A DNA stretch of 64,000 bases from CBIFWW01 sp966186435 (lineage in GTDB: Bacteria; Pseudomonadota; Gammaproteobacteria; Enterobacterales; Enterobacteriaceae): the NCBI GenBank assembly GCA_966186435.1, contig CBIFWW010000002.1, positions 1 to 64,000 of the forward strand, read 5' to 3'. The notes under the pieces were generated by a model. It was not told where the DNA came from and ran no database searches. It saw only the letters and a program-made list of their open reading frames with translations. The translations under genes and the position numbers were made by a program. The stretch's first letter is position 1, and each line of letters starts with the position of its first letter. Shown in pieces: positions 1-9,349 of this stretch.

Positions 1-123
1 CCAATATATATTAATCACTTAATCACAACACCTGCAAAAATACATTAAAAAACCAGCAATACTTTTTGCATCCAGGATTAATAATTGCTTATATTAACTT
101 CTCATGAAAAAGGAGCCTCTGAC

Positions 124-606
124 ATGGCTATTCCAGTGTATTTGTTTTTAAAAGATGATGGTGGTGCAGACATTAAAGGATGTGTGGATGTAAAGGATCG
201 TGAGGGAAGTATCGAGATTACCGGTTTTACTCATAGTTTGAGGCTACCTACGGATGCTTTTACCGGTAAAATAACCGGAGTACGGCAACATGCCTCTCTT
301 TTGGTGCAGAAAGAAATTGATTCATCATCACCATACTTAATGAAAGCTGTAGCTACAGGACAAACGCTAACATCTGCCGAATTCAAGTGGTATAAAATTA
401 ATGATGCTGGGCAAGAAATAGAATACTACAATATGATGCTGGAAAATGTGAAAGTTGTTTCTGTATCCCCCTTAATGCACGACACAAAGGATCCTGCCAA
501 AGAAAAACATAACCATCTGGAAGTAATGGAAATGCGTTATGATAAAATCACATGGAAATATTGCGATGGTAATTTACAATTTGCAGATTGCTGGGCTGAG
601 CGTTAA
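124..606 (+). CDS. hcp: Hcp family type VI secretion tube protein
   Basis: A 160-residue protein of the Hcp1 family, whose hexameric rings stack into the type VI secretion tube and carry small effectors in their lumen. The start MAIPVYLFLKDDGG is typical of the family, and the length is normal. The ATG at 124 is chosen because AAGGAG lies 8 bases upstream; the in-frame extension to 85 is not needed. No other type VI structural gene is present, so this is an orphan Hcp, probably using an apparatus encoded elsewhere. It stands two bases before the toxin gene at 609, the usual Hcp-effector-immunity order. The region is clearly more AT-rich than the neighbouring housekeeping genes, which suggests transfer. 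Family assignment is confident; that it delivers the next gene product is inferred from order. Confidence 0.9.
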   Translation: MAIPVYLFLKDDGGADIKGCVDVKDREGSIEITGFTHSLRLPTDAFTGKITGVRQHASLLVQKEIDSSSPYLMKAVATGQTLTSAEFKWYKINDAGQEIEYYNMMLENVKVVSVSPLMHDTKDPAKEKHNHLEVMEMRYDKITWKYCDGNLQFADCWAER

Positions 607-608
607 TT

Positions 609-1031
609 ATGCGTTATCCAACCGTACCAGTACATCCAATCCCCATCGCATACCCCGAGTCATTATTAGTTCCTCCGGGAGTATCAATAGTAAACAATAT
701 GATGACTGCTCGTCTTCACAAAGGACCTTCCGCAATTACATATTTATGGTTCTATGAGATGGTAAGGCTTGGAGGCCCATGGGATTACAAAACACAAATT
801 GGCCGAAAGTATGAAGATTTCGGCAATTTCCATTATGGCGCGGTGGGCACCGCAGCGGGTTTTGCTGAACAAGTTTTATTAAGAGGCGCTGGCTGGGCAC
901 AAGGAAAATCCGGTAACGGAAACCCAGAACTATTTGGTATGTGGTACCAATCCGCGCCCTATGGAGATGATCCCAAAGATCAAGGCTGGATAAGAATGGG
1001 TATCGATTATGCAAAAAGAACGGGTTTTTAA
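609..1031 (+). CDS. Putative type VI effector with Ntox44-type (polymorphic toxin type 44) domain
   Basis: A 140-residue protein without signal peptide or membrane segment. Residues 55-135 carry the pattern remembered for the Ntox44 toxin family: a W-x-Y-K start near 58-61, FGNFHYGA at 71-78, an R-x-A-G-W stretch near 92-96, and PYGDDPKD at 117-124 followed by a G-I-x-Y end. The family has been predicted to contain nucleases; activity is not shown here. It begins two bases after hcp and overlaps the next gene by 23 bases, so all three are probably co-translated. The 30-residue proline-rich N-terminus may be the part held in the Hcp ring. No PAAR, Rhs or VgrG domain is present. The toxin role rests on family resemblance and on order. 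Confidence 0.72.
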   Translation: MRYPTVPVHPIPIAYPESLLVPPGVSIVNNMMTARLHKGPSAITYLWFYEMVRLGGPWDYKTQIGRKYEDFGNFHYGAVGTAAGFAEQVLLRGAGWAQGKSGNGNPELFGMWYQSAPYGDDPKDQGWIRMGIDYAKRTGF

Positions 1032-1431
1032 GAAACGTTATGCCATCGGAGTTTTCATTATCGTACTAGCCTGGCTAATATATATGCTGACTCACTGGAT
1101 GATCCCAGTAGAGCAGATCATCTTTAAAAAGGTTGAGCTGAATAAAGCAGCAAATATTTACATTGTGCAGAGCAATGCGGGAGCGACAACTCCCTTTGGA
1201 TATCACTATTATTTGGTTGACGCAAAAATAACTGATGCCAATTTTATAAAAAACATTGATGACTACCCGTTATTTCTTAGCACCAAAGATGATAAAGCCA
1301 CAATAAAAGTCATTAATAATCAGATCTATCTACAGGTTAGCGGGACAATCTACTCTTTTGGTAGTCCAGCGTTCTATAAAGTAGGTTCCGATATACATAT
1401 CGTGGAAATTAATCTCACCGCAACCCCCTGA
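1009..1431 (+). CDS. Putative immunity protein, single membrane anchor
   Basis: A 140-residue protein I do not recognise by family. It begins inside the end of the Ntox44 gene (23-base overlap), the arrangement expected of a cognate immunity gene. A basic start (KERVFKKR) is followed by one hydrophobic segment at about residues 11-31, so the remaining ~105 residues probably lie in the periplasm as a small beta-rich domain. A membrane-anchored periplasmic protector would suit a toxin that arrives in or crosses the periplasm. Codon use is AT-rich like hcp. The immunity role is an inference from order only; a fourth component or an accessory protein is possible. Confidence 0.6.
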   Translation: MQKERVFKKRYAIGVFIIVLAWLIYMLTHWMIPVEQIIFKKVELNKAANIYIVQSNAGATTPFGYHYYLVDAKITDANFIKNIDDYPLFLSTKDDKATIKVINNQIYLQVSGTIYSFGSPAFYKVGSDIHIVEINLTATP

Positions 1432-1459
1432 GATACCAGTATCTATTGTTCGTTCTAAT

Positions 1460-1492
1460 AGCGGCGGCAAAATTCTAAATTTTGCCGCCGCT
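1460..1492. terminator. Long perfect hairpin between the toxin island and yfgJ
   Basis: A 15-bp perfect inverted repeat (1460-1474 with 1478-1492) with a 3-base loop lies between the convergent immunity gene and yfgJ. The stem is GC-rich outside and AT-rich inside, so it can end transcripts from either side, although there is no long T run after it. It also marks the border between the AT-rich island and the conserved backbone. Confidence 0.6.
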
Positions 1493-1497
1493 TAAGC

Positions 1498-1707
1498 TTA
1501 AGGCCGCACCCACTCGACGCTTTTCTTCGATACCAGCCCGTGGCCGTTTTGGCAGAAGTAATCCACCGCGCCACAGGCTTTTAGCACTTCCAATGGCTTG
1601 TGGCATTGGGGGCAGGCGGCAATAAATTGATGTAGGCAATGTGGACAGGCGGCACCAGTTTCAGTACGTTCCACTGGGTTATGGCAATCCGGGCAAAGCA
1701 TTTCCAT
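1498..1707 (-). CDS. yfgJ: Zinc-ribbon protein YfgJ
   Basis: A 69-residue small zinc-ribbon protein, matching E. coli YfgJ (71 residues) along its length. Cysteine pairs CPDC (5-8), CPHC (21-24) and CPQC (32-35), plus C45 and C52, can bind zinc; the stretch KACGAVDYFCQ-GHGL is the family signature. Function is not established. The start MEML is chosen over an upstream extension because a GGGA motif lies 9 bases before it and because the E. coli protein starts at the same place. It lies downstream of der, as in E. coli, but a strong terminator separates the two. Confidence 0.85.
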   Translation of the reverse strand: MEMLCPDCHNPVERTETGAACPHCLHQFIAACPQCHKPLEVLKACGAVDYFCQNGHGLVSKKSVEWVRP

Positions 1708-1903
1708 TTTATTCATTCCCATAAAGTGGCACCAATAATTCCACGACTTTCGAAAAAAACCCGCCAATTTGGGCATCGTGGAGAGGCCTGGCGGGTGTGT
1801 TACAGCTACTATCCAACGTTTCAAACGGAGATGTCAATCTGGCAGAACCAGCATATCCACTGCTGGCAAACACATAGTGGCGCGGTATGGCGTGGTAATG
1901 GCA

Positions 1904-1944
1904 AAAAAAATGGCCAAAATTATCAAAAATTTTAGCCATTTTTC
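1904..1944 (-). terminator. Intrinsic terminator of der
   Basis: Downstream of the der stop codon, on the minus strand, an AAAATGGC...GCCATTTT stem continues into AT pairs and is followed by a run of eight T. It should end the yfgM-bamB-der transcript and leave yfgJ separately expressed. Confidence 0.85.
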
Positions 1945-1954
1945 AGATAAGAAC

Positions 1955-3442
1955 TTAGCCTTTCTTGATGTGTTTCATCAGGCGTTTACGCTTACGCAGC
2001 TGGTTAGGCGTCAACGTGTTGCGCTTATCCGCGAATGGGTTATCCGAGTTCTTAAACTGGATGCGGATTGGGGTACCCATCACGTCCAGAGATTTACGGA
2101 AATAGTTCATCAGGTAACGCTTGTAGGAATCCGGCAGGTCTTTCACCTGGTTGCCGTGAATCACCACGATTGGCGGGTTGTAACCACCGGCGTGGGCATA
2201 TTTCATCTTCACACGGCGGCCACGTACCATTGGCGGCTGGTGATCTTCAGAAGCCATGGTCATGATGCGGGTCAGCATCGCAGTGCTAACACGGCGGGTG
2301 GAGCTATCATAGGCTTCACGGATGGATTCAAACAAGTTACCCACGCCACTACCATGCAGGGCGGAGATAAAGTGCACTCGGGCGAAGTCGATAAAGCCCA
2401 GACGGTAATCCAGTTGTTCTTTAACCTGTTCTTTCACTTCGTTATTCAGGCCATCCCATTTGTTGACCACGATAACAAGTGAGCGCCCACTATTGAGCAC
2501 GAAGCCCAGCAGGGAGAGGTCCTGATCGGAGATACCTTCACGGGCGTCGATAACCAGCAACACCACGTTGGCATCTTCGATAGCCTGTAGCGTTTTGATT
2601 ACTGAAAATTTTTCTACGGTTTCCGTGATTTTTCCGCGCTTACGTACCCCGGCGGTGTCGATGATGACATATTCACGCTCATCACGCTCCATTGGGATGT
2701 AGATGCTGTCACGGGTGGTGCCAGGCATGTCGTAAACCACCACGCGGTCTTCACCGAGGATGCGGTTAGTTAGTGTTGACTTACCCACGTTCGGGCGGCC
2801 AACGATAGCAATTTTGATTGGCAGATCTTGCGGGTTGAAGTCATCAACGTCTTCTTCAAGCTCAACACCTTCAACCTCAACGCCATTCTTGGCAGCAAAC
2901 TCAGCCCAGTATTCGGCGTCTTCGTCCACTTCTTCCTGTGGCGCGATGTCGTCCATAAACGGCATCAGCACGTGTTCCAGCAAGCCAGTGACACCACGGC
3001 CATGGGAAGCGGCGATGGGGTGGATATCACCCAGCCCCAGAGACCAGAAATCAACCACCGCCTGATCCGGATCCAGACCATCGGTTTTGTTGGCCACCAG
3101 GAAGGTTGGCTTCTGGCGAGAACGCAGGTGTTTAGCGATGGCTTCATCGGCAGGCATCAGCCCCGCACGCGCATCCACCATAAACAGCACCACGTCTGCT
3201 TCTTCGATAGCCAGCAGAGACTGCTCCGCCATACGGGTTTCCACGCCTTCTTCTGTGCCGTCGATACCACCGGTATCAATACAGATGAATTCGCGGCCTT
3301 CCACTTCAGCGCGGCCGTATTTACGGTCCCGAGTCAGTCCGGGGAAATCCGCCACCAACGCATCACGCGTGCGAGTTAAACGGTTGAATAACGTAGATTT
3401 ACCTACGTTAGGGCGCCCGACCAGCGCGACTACAGGTACCAT
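1955..3442 (-). CDS. der: Ribosome biogenesis GTPase Der (EngA)
   Basis: Essential GTPase with two tandem G domains that acts late in assembly of the 50S ribosomal subunit. Both P-loops read GRPNVGKST (residues 9-17 and 215-223), NKTD is visible at 118-121 for the first domain and NKWD for the second, and an acidic linker (about 165-203) joins them; a KH-like domain and a basic tail ([13 protein letters not shown]) end the protein. The length of 495 residues agrees with the family. The start MVPVVALVG is chosen: it has GAGG 8 bases upstream, whereas the 15-residue upstream extension has no family counterpart. It follows bamB with a hairpin between them. Confidence 0.97.
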   Translation of the reverse strand: MVPVVALVGRPNVGKSTLFNRLTRTRDALVADFPGLTRDRKYGRAEVEGREFICIDTGGIDGTEEGVETRMAEQSLLAIEEADVVLFMVDARAGLMPADEAIAKHLRSRQKPTFLVANKTDGLDPDQAVVDFWSLGLGDIHPIAASHGRGVTGLLEHVLMPFMDDIAPQEEVDEDAEYWAEFAAKNGVEVEGVELEEDVDDFNPQDLPIKIAIVGRPNVGKSTLTNRILGEDRVVVYDMPGTTRDSIYIPMERDEREYVIIDTAGVRKRGKITETVEKFSVIKTLQAIEDANVVLLVIDAREGISDQDLSLLGFVLNSGRSLVIVVNKWDGLNNEVKEQVKEQLDYRLGFIDFARVHFISALHGSGVGNLFESIREAYDSSTRRVSTAMLTRIMTMASEDHQPPMVRGRRVKMKYAHAGGYNPPIVVIHGNQVKDLPDSYKRYLMNYFRKSLDVMGTPIRIQFKNSDNPFADKRNTLTPNQLRKRKRLMKHIKKG

Positions 3443-3501
3443 GATTAAAGCCTCACTACTAAAAATCGAATGTGCCCGTTGGCGCATTCTTATAAACAGT
3501 A

Positions 3502-3529
3502 AACGGCTCCTGAGGAGTCAGGAGCCGTT
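3502..3529 (-). terminator. Hairpin between bamB and der
   Basis: A perfect 12-bp inverted repeat (AACGGCTCCTGA with TCAGGAGCCGTT, 4-base loop) follows the bamB stop codon. On the minus strand it is followed by TTT and more T-rich sequence, so it may end part of the transcription and lower der relative to bamB. Confidence 0.6.
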
Positions 3530-3553
3530 CTTACGATTGAACCCAAACAGCGT

Positions 3554-4735
3554 TTAACGGCTGATAGAGTACAAGGTGCCGTCTTTCGCCTGAATCAGCA
3601 GTCGATCGCTGGCCACTACCGGGTCAGTCTGGAAGCCAGAGCTATCCACTTTCTGCTGGGCCACGAAACGGCCATCGTCAGCGTTGATCCAGTGCATGTA
3701 ACCTTCGCTATCGCCCACTACCAGGTAGCCGTTGAACAGCGCCGGAGAGGTCAGGTTACGGTGCAGCAGGTCACTCTGGGTCCACAGGGTCACACCACCT
3801 TCGGTGTTCAGGGCCAGAACGCGGTCGTTTTGGTCAACCATATAGATACGGGAACCATCAACGATAAAGTTACTTACAGAACCAAGTTCACGTTTCCACA
3901 TCACCTGGCCGGAGCGCAGATCCAGCGCCGTTAAGTTACCATTGTAGGCCAGCGCGTAGGCGACGCCATTGGCAACAACCGGGGTGGTATCTACGTCACT
4001 CAGACGGTCGATTTCCGTTGGGCCAGTGGCCTGGGAAATACGTTGTTGCCAAATCATCTGGCCTTGTTGCAGCAGCACGGCACTTACGCGGCCATTATCA
4101 CCACCGACAATCGCCGCACCGAAGGCAACGGTTGGGGCAGATTCGCCACGCAGTGACAGAGAAGGCATATCCAGGTTGGCGGTCCATTTCACAACGCCGC
4201 TCTGCTCATCCAGCGCTTGCAGCATGCCATTGCTGGTGTGAACCAGCACCAGGCCATCGCTAACTACCGGGCGGGACAGCGCTTCACCGGCAACGGTGGT
4301 CTGCCAGGAGATGGAACCATCAATGGTACTCAGGGCGAAGATTTTGGCTTTCTCGCTGCCCACGAATACGTGACCACCGGAAACAGCCAAGCCGCCGGAG
4401 AGCTGTGCCGGGATGTTACGGCTGAAGAAACCCTGGTTCTCGGACAGGTCAACTTTCCACACTTCTTTGCCGTCGCTGGCATTCAGGGCTTTAACGATCC
4501 CCTGGCGGTCTGCCGCGTAGACATTGCCATCAGCCCAGGCCGGGTGCAGATTGGAGTAAAAATCGCCAATGCCGTTACCCACGGAAGTGCTCCACACTTG
4601 GGTAGGATCAAACTGGTTTTCTACCTTCGGCAGTGGGGACATTTTTACTACGTCTTCTTCACTGTTAAACAGCGAGCAGCCGCTCAGCAGCGTCAGAGAA
4701 ATCAACCCTGGCACAAGTAGTTTACGCAATTGCAT
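3554..4735 (-). CDS. bamB: Outer-membrane assembly lipoprotein BamB
   Basis: Lipoprotein of the Bam complex that helps BamA fold and insert beta-barrel proteins into the outer membrane. The signal peptide ends in the lipobox LLSGC, with Cys20 the lipidated residue; position +2 is Ser, which suits outer-membrane sorting. The rest is an eight-bladed beta-propeller of PQQ-like repeats, visible as recurring motifs such as ALDLRSGQVMWK and ALNTEGGVTLW. Length 393 equals E. coli BamB plus one. It lies 10 bases after yfgM and is probably in one operon with it. Confidence 0.97.
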   Translation of the reverse strand: MQLRKLLVPGLISLTLLSGCSLFNSEEDVVKMSPLPKVENQFDPTQVWSTSVGNGIGDFYSNLHPAWADGNVYAADRQGIVKALNASDGKEVWKVDLSENQGFFSRNIPAQLSGGLAVSGGHVFVGSEKAKIFALSTIDGSISWQTTVAGEALSRPVVSDGLVLVHTSNGMLQALDEQSGVVKWTANLDMPSLSLRGESAPTVAFGAAIVGGDNGRVSAVLLQQGQMIWQQRISQATGPTEIDRLSDVDTTPVVANGVAYALAYNGNLTALDLRSGQVMWKRELGSVSNFIVDGSRIYMVDQNDRVLALNTEGGVTLWTQSDLLHRNLTSPALFNGYLVVGDSEGYMHWINADDGRFVAQQKVDSSGFQTDPVVASDRLLIQAKDGTLYSISR

Positions 4736-4745
4736 CGGATCCCTC

Positions 4746-5366
4746 TTAGCTGGACAAATTGTTAATTTTCATCTGCATCATTTCACGCAGCGCCGGGGAA
4801 GCATCGCTTTGGGTGCCTTTGCTCCAGGCGTCACGCGCCCCTTGCTTATCCCCTTTACTTAGCAACGCTTCACCGCGCAGGTCTGCCACAATAGCAGTCC
4901 AGCCTTCACCTTTGATGGTTTCAATGGTTTTCAGGGCCGCGTCGGCTTGTTTTTGTTGGATTTGGATACGGGCCAAACGCATACTTAGCAGCGCCTGAAG
5001 GTTCGCGTCCTTGGTATTGCTAATGCCAACCTGTAGCTGTTCAGCTGCTTTCGCTAACTCGTTTTTGTCTGCGTATTGCTGTGCCAGATCCATAGCCGCC
5101 AGTGCGCCATAGGCATTTTTATTTTCTGCCGCAAACTTCTCTGCCGGAGCCAGGCTTGCCGGGTTTTCGCCGGAAACGCCTGAAACGGTTTTTTCGTAGC
5201 TCAGGGAAGTAACCATCATGGAATCAGACTGATGGTTGTTCCAGTAACGCCAGCCAACCAGCGCACCAATCCCCAGTACCACACCGACTACCAGCGCCTT
5301 ACCATTTTCAGCAAAGAAACGTTTTACCGCTTCCAACTGTTCATTTTCGTTTTCGTAAATTTCCAC
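4746..5366 (-). CDS. yfgM: Inner-membrane TPR protein YfgM (ancillary SecYEG translocon subunit)
   Basis: A 206-residue protein with an N-terminal cytoplasmic tail (about 1-24), one membrane segment at about 25-42 (VVGVVLGIGALVGW) and a periplasmic TPR-like domain. In E. coli YfgM interacts with PpiD at the Sec translocon and is connected to periplasmic chaperoning and the Rcs response. The start MEIYENENEQ matches the E. coli protein. It lies between hisS and bamB with short gaps, in the conserved hisS-yfgM-bamB-der order. Confidence 0.94.
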   Translation of the reverse strand: MEIYENENEQLEAVKRFFAENGKALVVGVVLGIGALVGWRYWNNHQSDSMMVTSLSYEKTVSGVSGENPASLAPAEKFAAENKNAYGALAAMDLAQQYADKNELAKAAEQLQVGISNTKDANLQALLSMRLARIQIQQKQADAALKTIETIKGEGWTAIVADLRGEALLSKGDKQGARDAWSKGTQSDASPALREMMQMKINNLSS

Positions 5367-5402
5367 GCTGTCCTTCTCCTTAACGAATTTTTTCTGGGGA
5401 AA

Positions 5403-6677
5403 TTATCCCAGTAGCGCCTGCAAATGCGCAGCAACGTCCTGCTGTGCCACGGTTTGTTGCTCACCGGCGCGCAGATCTTTAACCACTACCTGCCCTTTGG
5501 CGACTTCATCTTCGCCCAGCACCAACGCCACGCGAGCGCCCCACTTATCGGCACGGCCAAACTGCTTCTTAAAGTTACCGCCGCCGTAGTTAGTCATTAA
5601 CTTCACGCCTGGCAATGCATCACGGACTTTTTCAGCCAACAGCATCGCCGGGCCTTGGGTACCAGTACCGGAAGCCACCAAGTAGATATCGACAACGGGA
5701 TCGGCTTTAAATTCAGGATTAATCGCCTGAACCAGCAGAACCAAACGCTCAAGGCCCATAGCAAAGCCCACTGCCGGGGTTGCACGGCCACCCAGTTGCT
5801 CTACCAGACCATCGTAACGGCCACCGGCACAAACAGTACCCTGAGAACCCAGTGCACTGGTCACCCATTCGAAAACGGTGCGGTTGTAGTAATCCAGACC
5901 ACGAACCAGACGCTGGTTCACGGTGTATTTAATGCCAGCATTATCGAGGAAGGCGCACAGCCCGGCGAAGTGTTCGCGGGATGCGTCGTCCAGGTAATCA
6001 CCCAGCGCAGGGGCATCATTTAGCAGGGTCTGGATATCCTGATTCTTGGTATCCAGCACCCGCAGCGGGTTGCTGTACATGCGGCGCTGGCAATCTTCAT
6101 CCAGCTTATCTTTATGTTGTTCAAGGAAAGCCACCAGCGCGTCACGATAATTAGCGCGGGCTTCCAGGGAACCGATAGAGTTCAGTTCGAGGGTGACGTG
6201 TTGGTCGATACCCAGAGCACGCCACCAGCGGTGGCTGAGCATGATCAGCTCAGCGTCGATATCAGGGCCTTGCAGACCAAACACTTCCAGACCAAGCTGG
6301 TGGAACTGACGGTAGCGGCCTTTCTGTGGACGTTCATGACGGAACATTGGGCCGATATACCACAAGCGCTGTTCCTGATTGTACAGCAGACCATGCTCGA
6401 TGCCGGCGCGTACACAGCCTGCAGTACCTTCCGGGCGCAGGGTCAGGCTATCGCCGTTGCGGTCCTCGAAGGTATACATCTCTTTCTCAACCACGTCGGT
6501 GACTTCACCGATTGCGCGTTTGAATAACGGGGTCTGCTCTACAATCGGCAAGCGGATTTCACTGTAACCGTAGCTACCGAGCACTTGTTTGAGCGTGCCT
6601 TCAATACGTTGCCAGATGGCGGTTTCGCCCGGCAGGTAATCGTTCATGCCGCGGATGGCTTGAATATTTTTTGCCAC
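5403..6677 (-). CDS. hisS: Histidine-tRNA ligase
   Basis: Class II aminoacyl-tRNA synthetase that charges tRNA-His with histidine. The 424-residue length is standard. Visible family motifs are the start [15 protein letters not shown], motif 2 around [16 protein letters not shown], the histidine-specific [15 protein letters not shown] and AGGRYDGL, and motif 3 near [14 protein letters not shown]-terminal anticodon-binding domain follows from about residue 330. The gene precedes yfgM by 36 bases, so it probably opens or joins that transcript. Confidence 0.98.
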   Translation of the reverse strand: MAKNIQAIRGMNDYLPGETAIWQRIEGTLKQVLGSYGYSEIRLPIVEQTPLFKRAIGEVTDVVEKEMYTFEDRNGDSLTLRPEGTAGCVRAGIEHGLLYNQEQRLWYIGPMFRHERPQKGRYRQFHQLGLEVFGLQGPDIDAELIMLSHRWWRALGIDQHVTLELNSIGSLEARANYRDALVAFLEQHKDKLDEDCQRRMYSNPLRVLDTKNQDIQTLLNDAPALGDYLDDASREHFAGLCAFLDNAGIKYTVNQRLVRGLDYYNRTVFEWVTSALGSQGTVCAGGRYDGLVEQLGGRATPAVGFAMGLERLVLLVQAINPEFKADPVVDIYLVASGTGTQGPAMLLAEKVRDALPGVKLMTNYGGGNFKKQFGRADKWGARVALVLGEDEVAKGQVVVKDLRAGEQQTVAQQDVAAHLQALLG

Positions 6678-6765
6678 GGTTATTCTCTAGTTATCTGATA
6701 CAAAAAATGAACCCGAATCCCGAATCACCGCAACTGCAGTTATCCGGGCGGGTTCAATGATACAC

Positions 6766-6784
6766 GGGAAGCCCGCGGCTTCCC
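6766..6784 (-). terminator. Hairpin after ispG
   Basis: A perfect 8-bp inverted repeat (GGGAAGCC, 3-base loop, GGCTTCCC) just after the ispG stop codon on the minus strand. The following sequence is only moderately T-rich, so it may end only part of the transcription before hisS. A longer TGAACCC/GGGTTCA repeat lies next to it. Confidence 0.55.
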
Positions 6785-6792
6785 AGTTTGCA

Positions 6793-7911
6793 TTATTTTT
6801 CCAATTCCTGGATATCGATACGGCGCGTTTCATCCAACATGGAAGCCCGGGCACGGATGCGTGCTTCCAGTTGCGCGATCATATCGTCATTATCCAGGCG
6901 GTCTTTACGCTGACCGTCTTCATAGAACCCACTTTTGCGGTTACCACCGGTGACACCAAGGTCAGATACCAGCGCTTCGCCTGGGCCATTCACCACACAG
7001 CCAATAATTGAAACATCCATTGGGATGATGATGTCTTCCAGACGCTGTTCCAGGGCGTTTACCGTCCCAATCACGTCAAACTCCTGACGGGAACAGGTTG
7101 GGCACGCGATAAAGTTTATCCCACGGGCGCGAATACGCAGCGATTTCAGAATATCGAAACCGACTTTGATCTCTTCCACCGGATCGGCAGCCAGAGATAC
7201 CCGCAGGGTGTCACCGATCCCTTCGGACAGCAGCAAGCCCAGACCAATCGCTGATTTAACCGACCCACTGCGCAGGCCACCGGCTTCGGTGATCCCTAAG
7301 TGCAGAGGCTGTTCGATCTGTTTCGCCAATAAGCGATAGGATTCAACGGCCAAAAATACGTCAGAAGCCTTCACGCTCACTTTGAACATATTAAAGTTAA
7401 GACGATCCAGATGATCAACGTGACGCATAGCGGATTCAAGCAGGGCTTGCGGTGTCGGTTCGCCGTATTTTTCCTGGAGATCTTTTTCCAGAGAGCCAGC
7501 GTTCACCCCGATGCGGATCGGGATGTTTTTATCACGGGCGCAATCGACAACGGTGCGAATACGCTCTTCGTTGCCGATATTGCCTGGGTTAATGCGCAGG
7601 CAGTCCACGCCATACTCGGCCACTTTCAGTGCGATGCGATAATCAAAGTGGATATCCGCCACCAGCGGGACATTGACCTGCTGTTTGATGAAGCGAAAGG
7701 CTTCAGCGGCATCCATGGTTGGCACGGAGACGCGAACGATATCCGCGCCCACGCGCTCCAGGGCTTTGATCTGGTTGACCGTCGCTTCCACATCAGTGGT
7801 ACGCGTATTGGTCATGGACTGGACGGCGATGGGTGCGCCATCCCCGATAGGCACATTCCCTACGTAAATCCGTTTGGATTTTCTACGTTGAATGGGCGCT
7901 TCGTTATGCAT
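6793..7911 (-). CDS. ispG: 4-hydroxy-3-methylbut-2-enyl diphosphate synthase IspG (GcpE)
   Basis: Iron-sulfur enzyme of the MEP isoprenoid pathway; converts 2-C-methyl-D-erythritol 2,4-cyclodiphosphate to HMBPP using flavodoxin. The N-terminal TIM barrel (about 1-265) and the C-terminal [4Fe-4S] domain are both present; cluster ligands are seen in ACPTCSR and [11 protein letters not shown]. The 372 residues equal E. coli IspG. The ATG at 7911 is chosen because the two codons before it (TTG TTT) have no family support and GGAGAG lies close upstream. It follows rodZ by 27 bases. Confidence 0.98.
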   Translation of the reverse strand: MHNEAPIQRRKSKRIYVGNVPIGDGAPIAVQSMTNTRTTDVEATVNQIKALERVGADIVRVSVPTMDAAEAFRFIKQQVNVPLVADIHFDYRIALKVAEYGVDCLRINPGNIGNEERIRTVVDCARDKNIPIRIGVNAGSLEKDLQEKYGEPTPQALLESAMRHVDHLDRLNFNMFKVSVKASDVFLAVESYRLLAKQIEQPLHLGITEAGGLRSGSVKSAIGLGLLLSEGIGDTLRVSLAADPVEEIKVGFDILKSLRIRARGINFIACPTCSRQEFDVIGTVNALEQRLEDIIIPMDVSIIGCVVNGPGEALVSDLGVTGGNRKSGFYEDGQRKDRLDNDDMIAQLEARIRARASMLDETRRIDIQELEK

Positions 7912-7938
7912 AAACAACTCTCTCCGGTGGCCGTGGAA

Positions 7939-8967
7939 TTACTGAGCAGCAGGTTCTGCTTTTACAGTAAGACGTGCAACCTGGTTAGTTCTGATAAAGC
8001 GGCTCAAGTCCACTGGTTTACCTTGGAACTGAATATCAACTGCCGCCGGAGCACCGATTTTCAGTTTGTAAGGCAGTTGGCCAGAAACATTCAGGGAGGC
8101 ACCAGAGCGCTGCATGCCGCTGAACAGTTTCTTACCGGTAGCATCACTCACTTCCAACCAGCAATCCGCTTTAAAGCTCATTACCAGCGCATTGGCATCT
8201 GCCGGTGCGGCCGCGGTTTGCGCCTGATCCGTTGGCAGTGCAGCTGCACCCGGTGCGGTAGTGGCCGGTGTAGTCGTTGTCGCAGGGTTTGCTGCGTCAG
8301 GGGCCGTCTGGCTTGGGGAGACGACCGCGTTTTGCTGCGTATCTGCCGCTGGCGCAGTGGTCGCGTCAGTTTGCGGAGCCGCCGGGGTGTTATCAAATGG
8401 AGCCGGAGTAGCCGGAGCAGCACCATTGTCCACGGTAGCCGGGGCAGCGGTAGATGCATCAGAGCCGTTATTCAGCGGTACGGATTGGGAACCATTAGAC
8501 GCATTCAGTTCAGCGCTGGATTGATCGGCCATGGTGGTGATCTCTTCCTGCTGCGCTTTATGGTTTTGCCACCACCAGGCACCGGTTAAACCAATCACCA
8601 CAAACAGCACCAGCCAAGTGATGCTCATCAGCCAGCCATCGCGCTTTTTACGACGCTTGCCCAGTGAGAAGCTTTGCATTGGTTGTACTTTCGCGGAACG
8701 GGCCGGGGTGTGCTTTTCCATCATCGGTAACAGCTCATCTTCCGGTATATGAACCAAACGCGCATAGGAGCGAATGTATCCACGCAGGAAGGTGGTGGCC
8801 AGGTCAGCAGGCGTATTGTCGTCTTCGATCTCACGGACGGTGGAAACCTTCAGGCACAGACGCTCAGCAACAACTTGCTGGCTGATCCCGAGATTTTTAC
8901 GCGCTTCGCGTAACCGTTGGCCCGTGGTTTTAGATGTATTTTGATCTTGAGTGGCTTCAGTATTCAT
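7939..8967 (-). CDS. rodZ: Cytoskeleton protein RodZ
   Basis: Membrane protein that connects the MreB cytoskeleton to the elongation machinery and keeps the rod shape. The N-terminal helix-turn-helix domain (about 17-80, [21 protein letters not shown]) binds MreB; a basic juxtamembrane stretch (KRRKKRDG) precedes one membrane segment at about 113-132; a long Pro/Ala/Thr-rich linker follows (about 140-255); a beta-rich DUF4115 domain ends the protein. Length 342 agrees with E. coli (337). The start is ATG. It lies upstream of ispG, as in E. coli. Confidence 0.96.
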   Translation of the reverse strand: MNTEATQDQNTSKTTGQRLREARKNLGISQQVVAERLCLKVSTVREIEDDNTPADLATTFLRGYIRSYARLVHIPEDELLPMMEKHTPARSAKVQPMQSFSLGKRRKKRDGWLMSITWLVLFVVIGLTGAWWWQNHKAQQEEITTMADQSSAELNASNGSQSVPLNNGSDASTAAPATVDNGAAPATPAPFDNTPAAPQTDATTAPAADTQQNAVVSPSQTAPDAANPATTTTPATTAPGAAALPTDQAQTAAAPADANALVMSFKADCWLEVSDATGKKLFSGMQRSGASLNVSGQLPYKLKIGAPAAVDIQFQGKPVDLSRFIRTNQVARLTVKAEPAAQ

Positions 8968-9349
8968 TAGCTACAACTGCTGGTACTGTTTATGGGAAGA
9001 CCTGATACCGGCTGGCCCCAAAGCCACGCCCGTATCGCGAAAAAATCACATGCGCCAGTCAACGAGAACTGCGCCTAAACATCCAGCATAAACCTGCATA
9101 GGGAGCGGGTTTATATTCCTTCTGCGAACGCTCTCTCTTGCTTTAACCATAGTCACAATATTGAATAGGTGTCTGGCCTGGAGAGCAGCATCCAATGCTA
9201 CGCGGCTAAACTATTGTTGTGCCGCTACATACTGCCTCAAAGTGTGAAAAAACGCACCGTAATTATTGTAGAGAAATGCATAAACCAACGATGTCGTTCA
9301 CAGTTTACGCCGTGGCGGTGCTCAAGGCACCACCGCTGTCGCCGAAAGG
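8968..9349. other. 382-base intergenic region between rlmN and rodZ
   Basis: No convincing gene, RNA or repeat was seen. E. coli has a shorter gap here. The region must hold the rodZ promoter; several AT-rich candidates exist, but no pair of -35/-10 hexamers stands out. A weak imperfect hairpin (around 9313-9338) lies just after rlmN, without a T run. Confidence 0.5.

Noticed and set aside
1..123. Search for a promoter or attachment site ahead of hcp
   Set aside because: The sequence is AT-rich and offers several weak -10 candidates, but no convincing promoter or direct repeat with the 1.46-1.49 kb border.
1769..2482. Long open frame on the plus strand opposite der
   Set aside because: It is the antisense shadow of der, with no ribosome binding site and no family resemblance.
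7411..8589. 392-codon plus-strand frame across ispG and rodZ
   Set aside because: It runs antisense through two well-identified genes, and its low-complexity Arg/Ser part mirrors the Pro/Ala linker of RodZ.
9313..9338. Possible terminator of rlmN
   Set aside because: The stem is imperfect and no T run follows on the minus strand.
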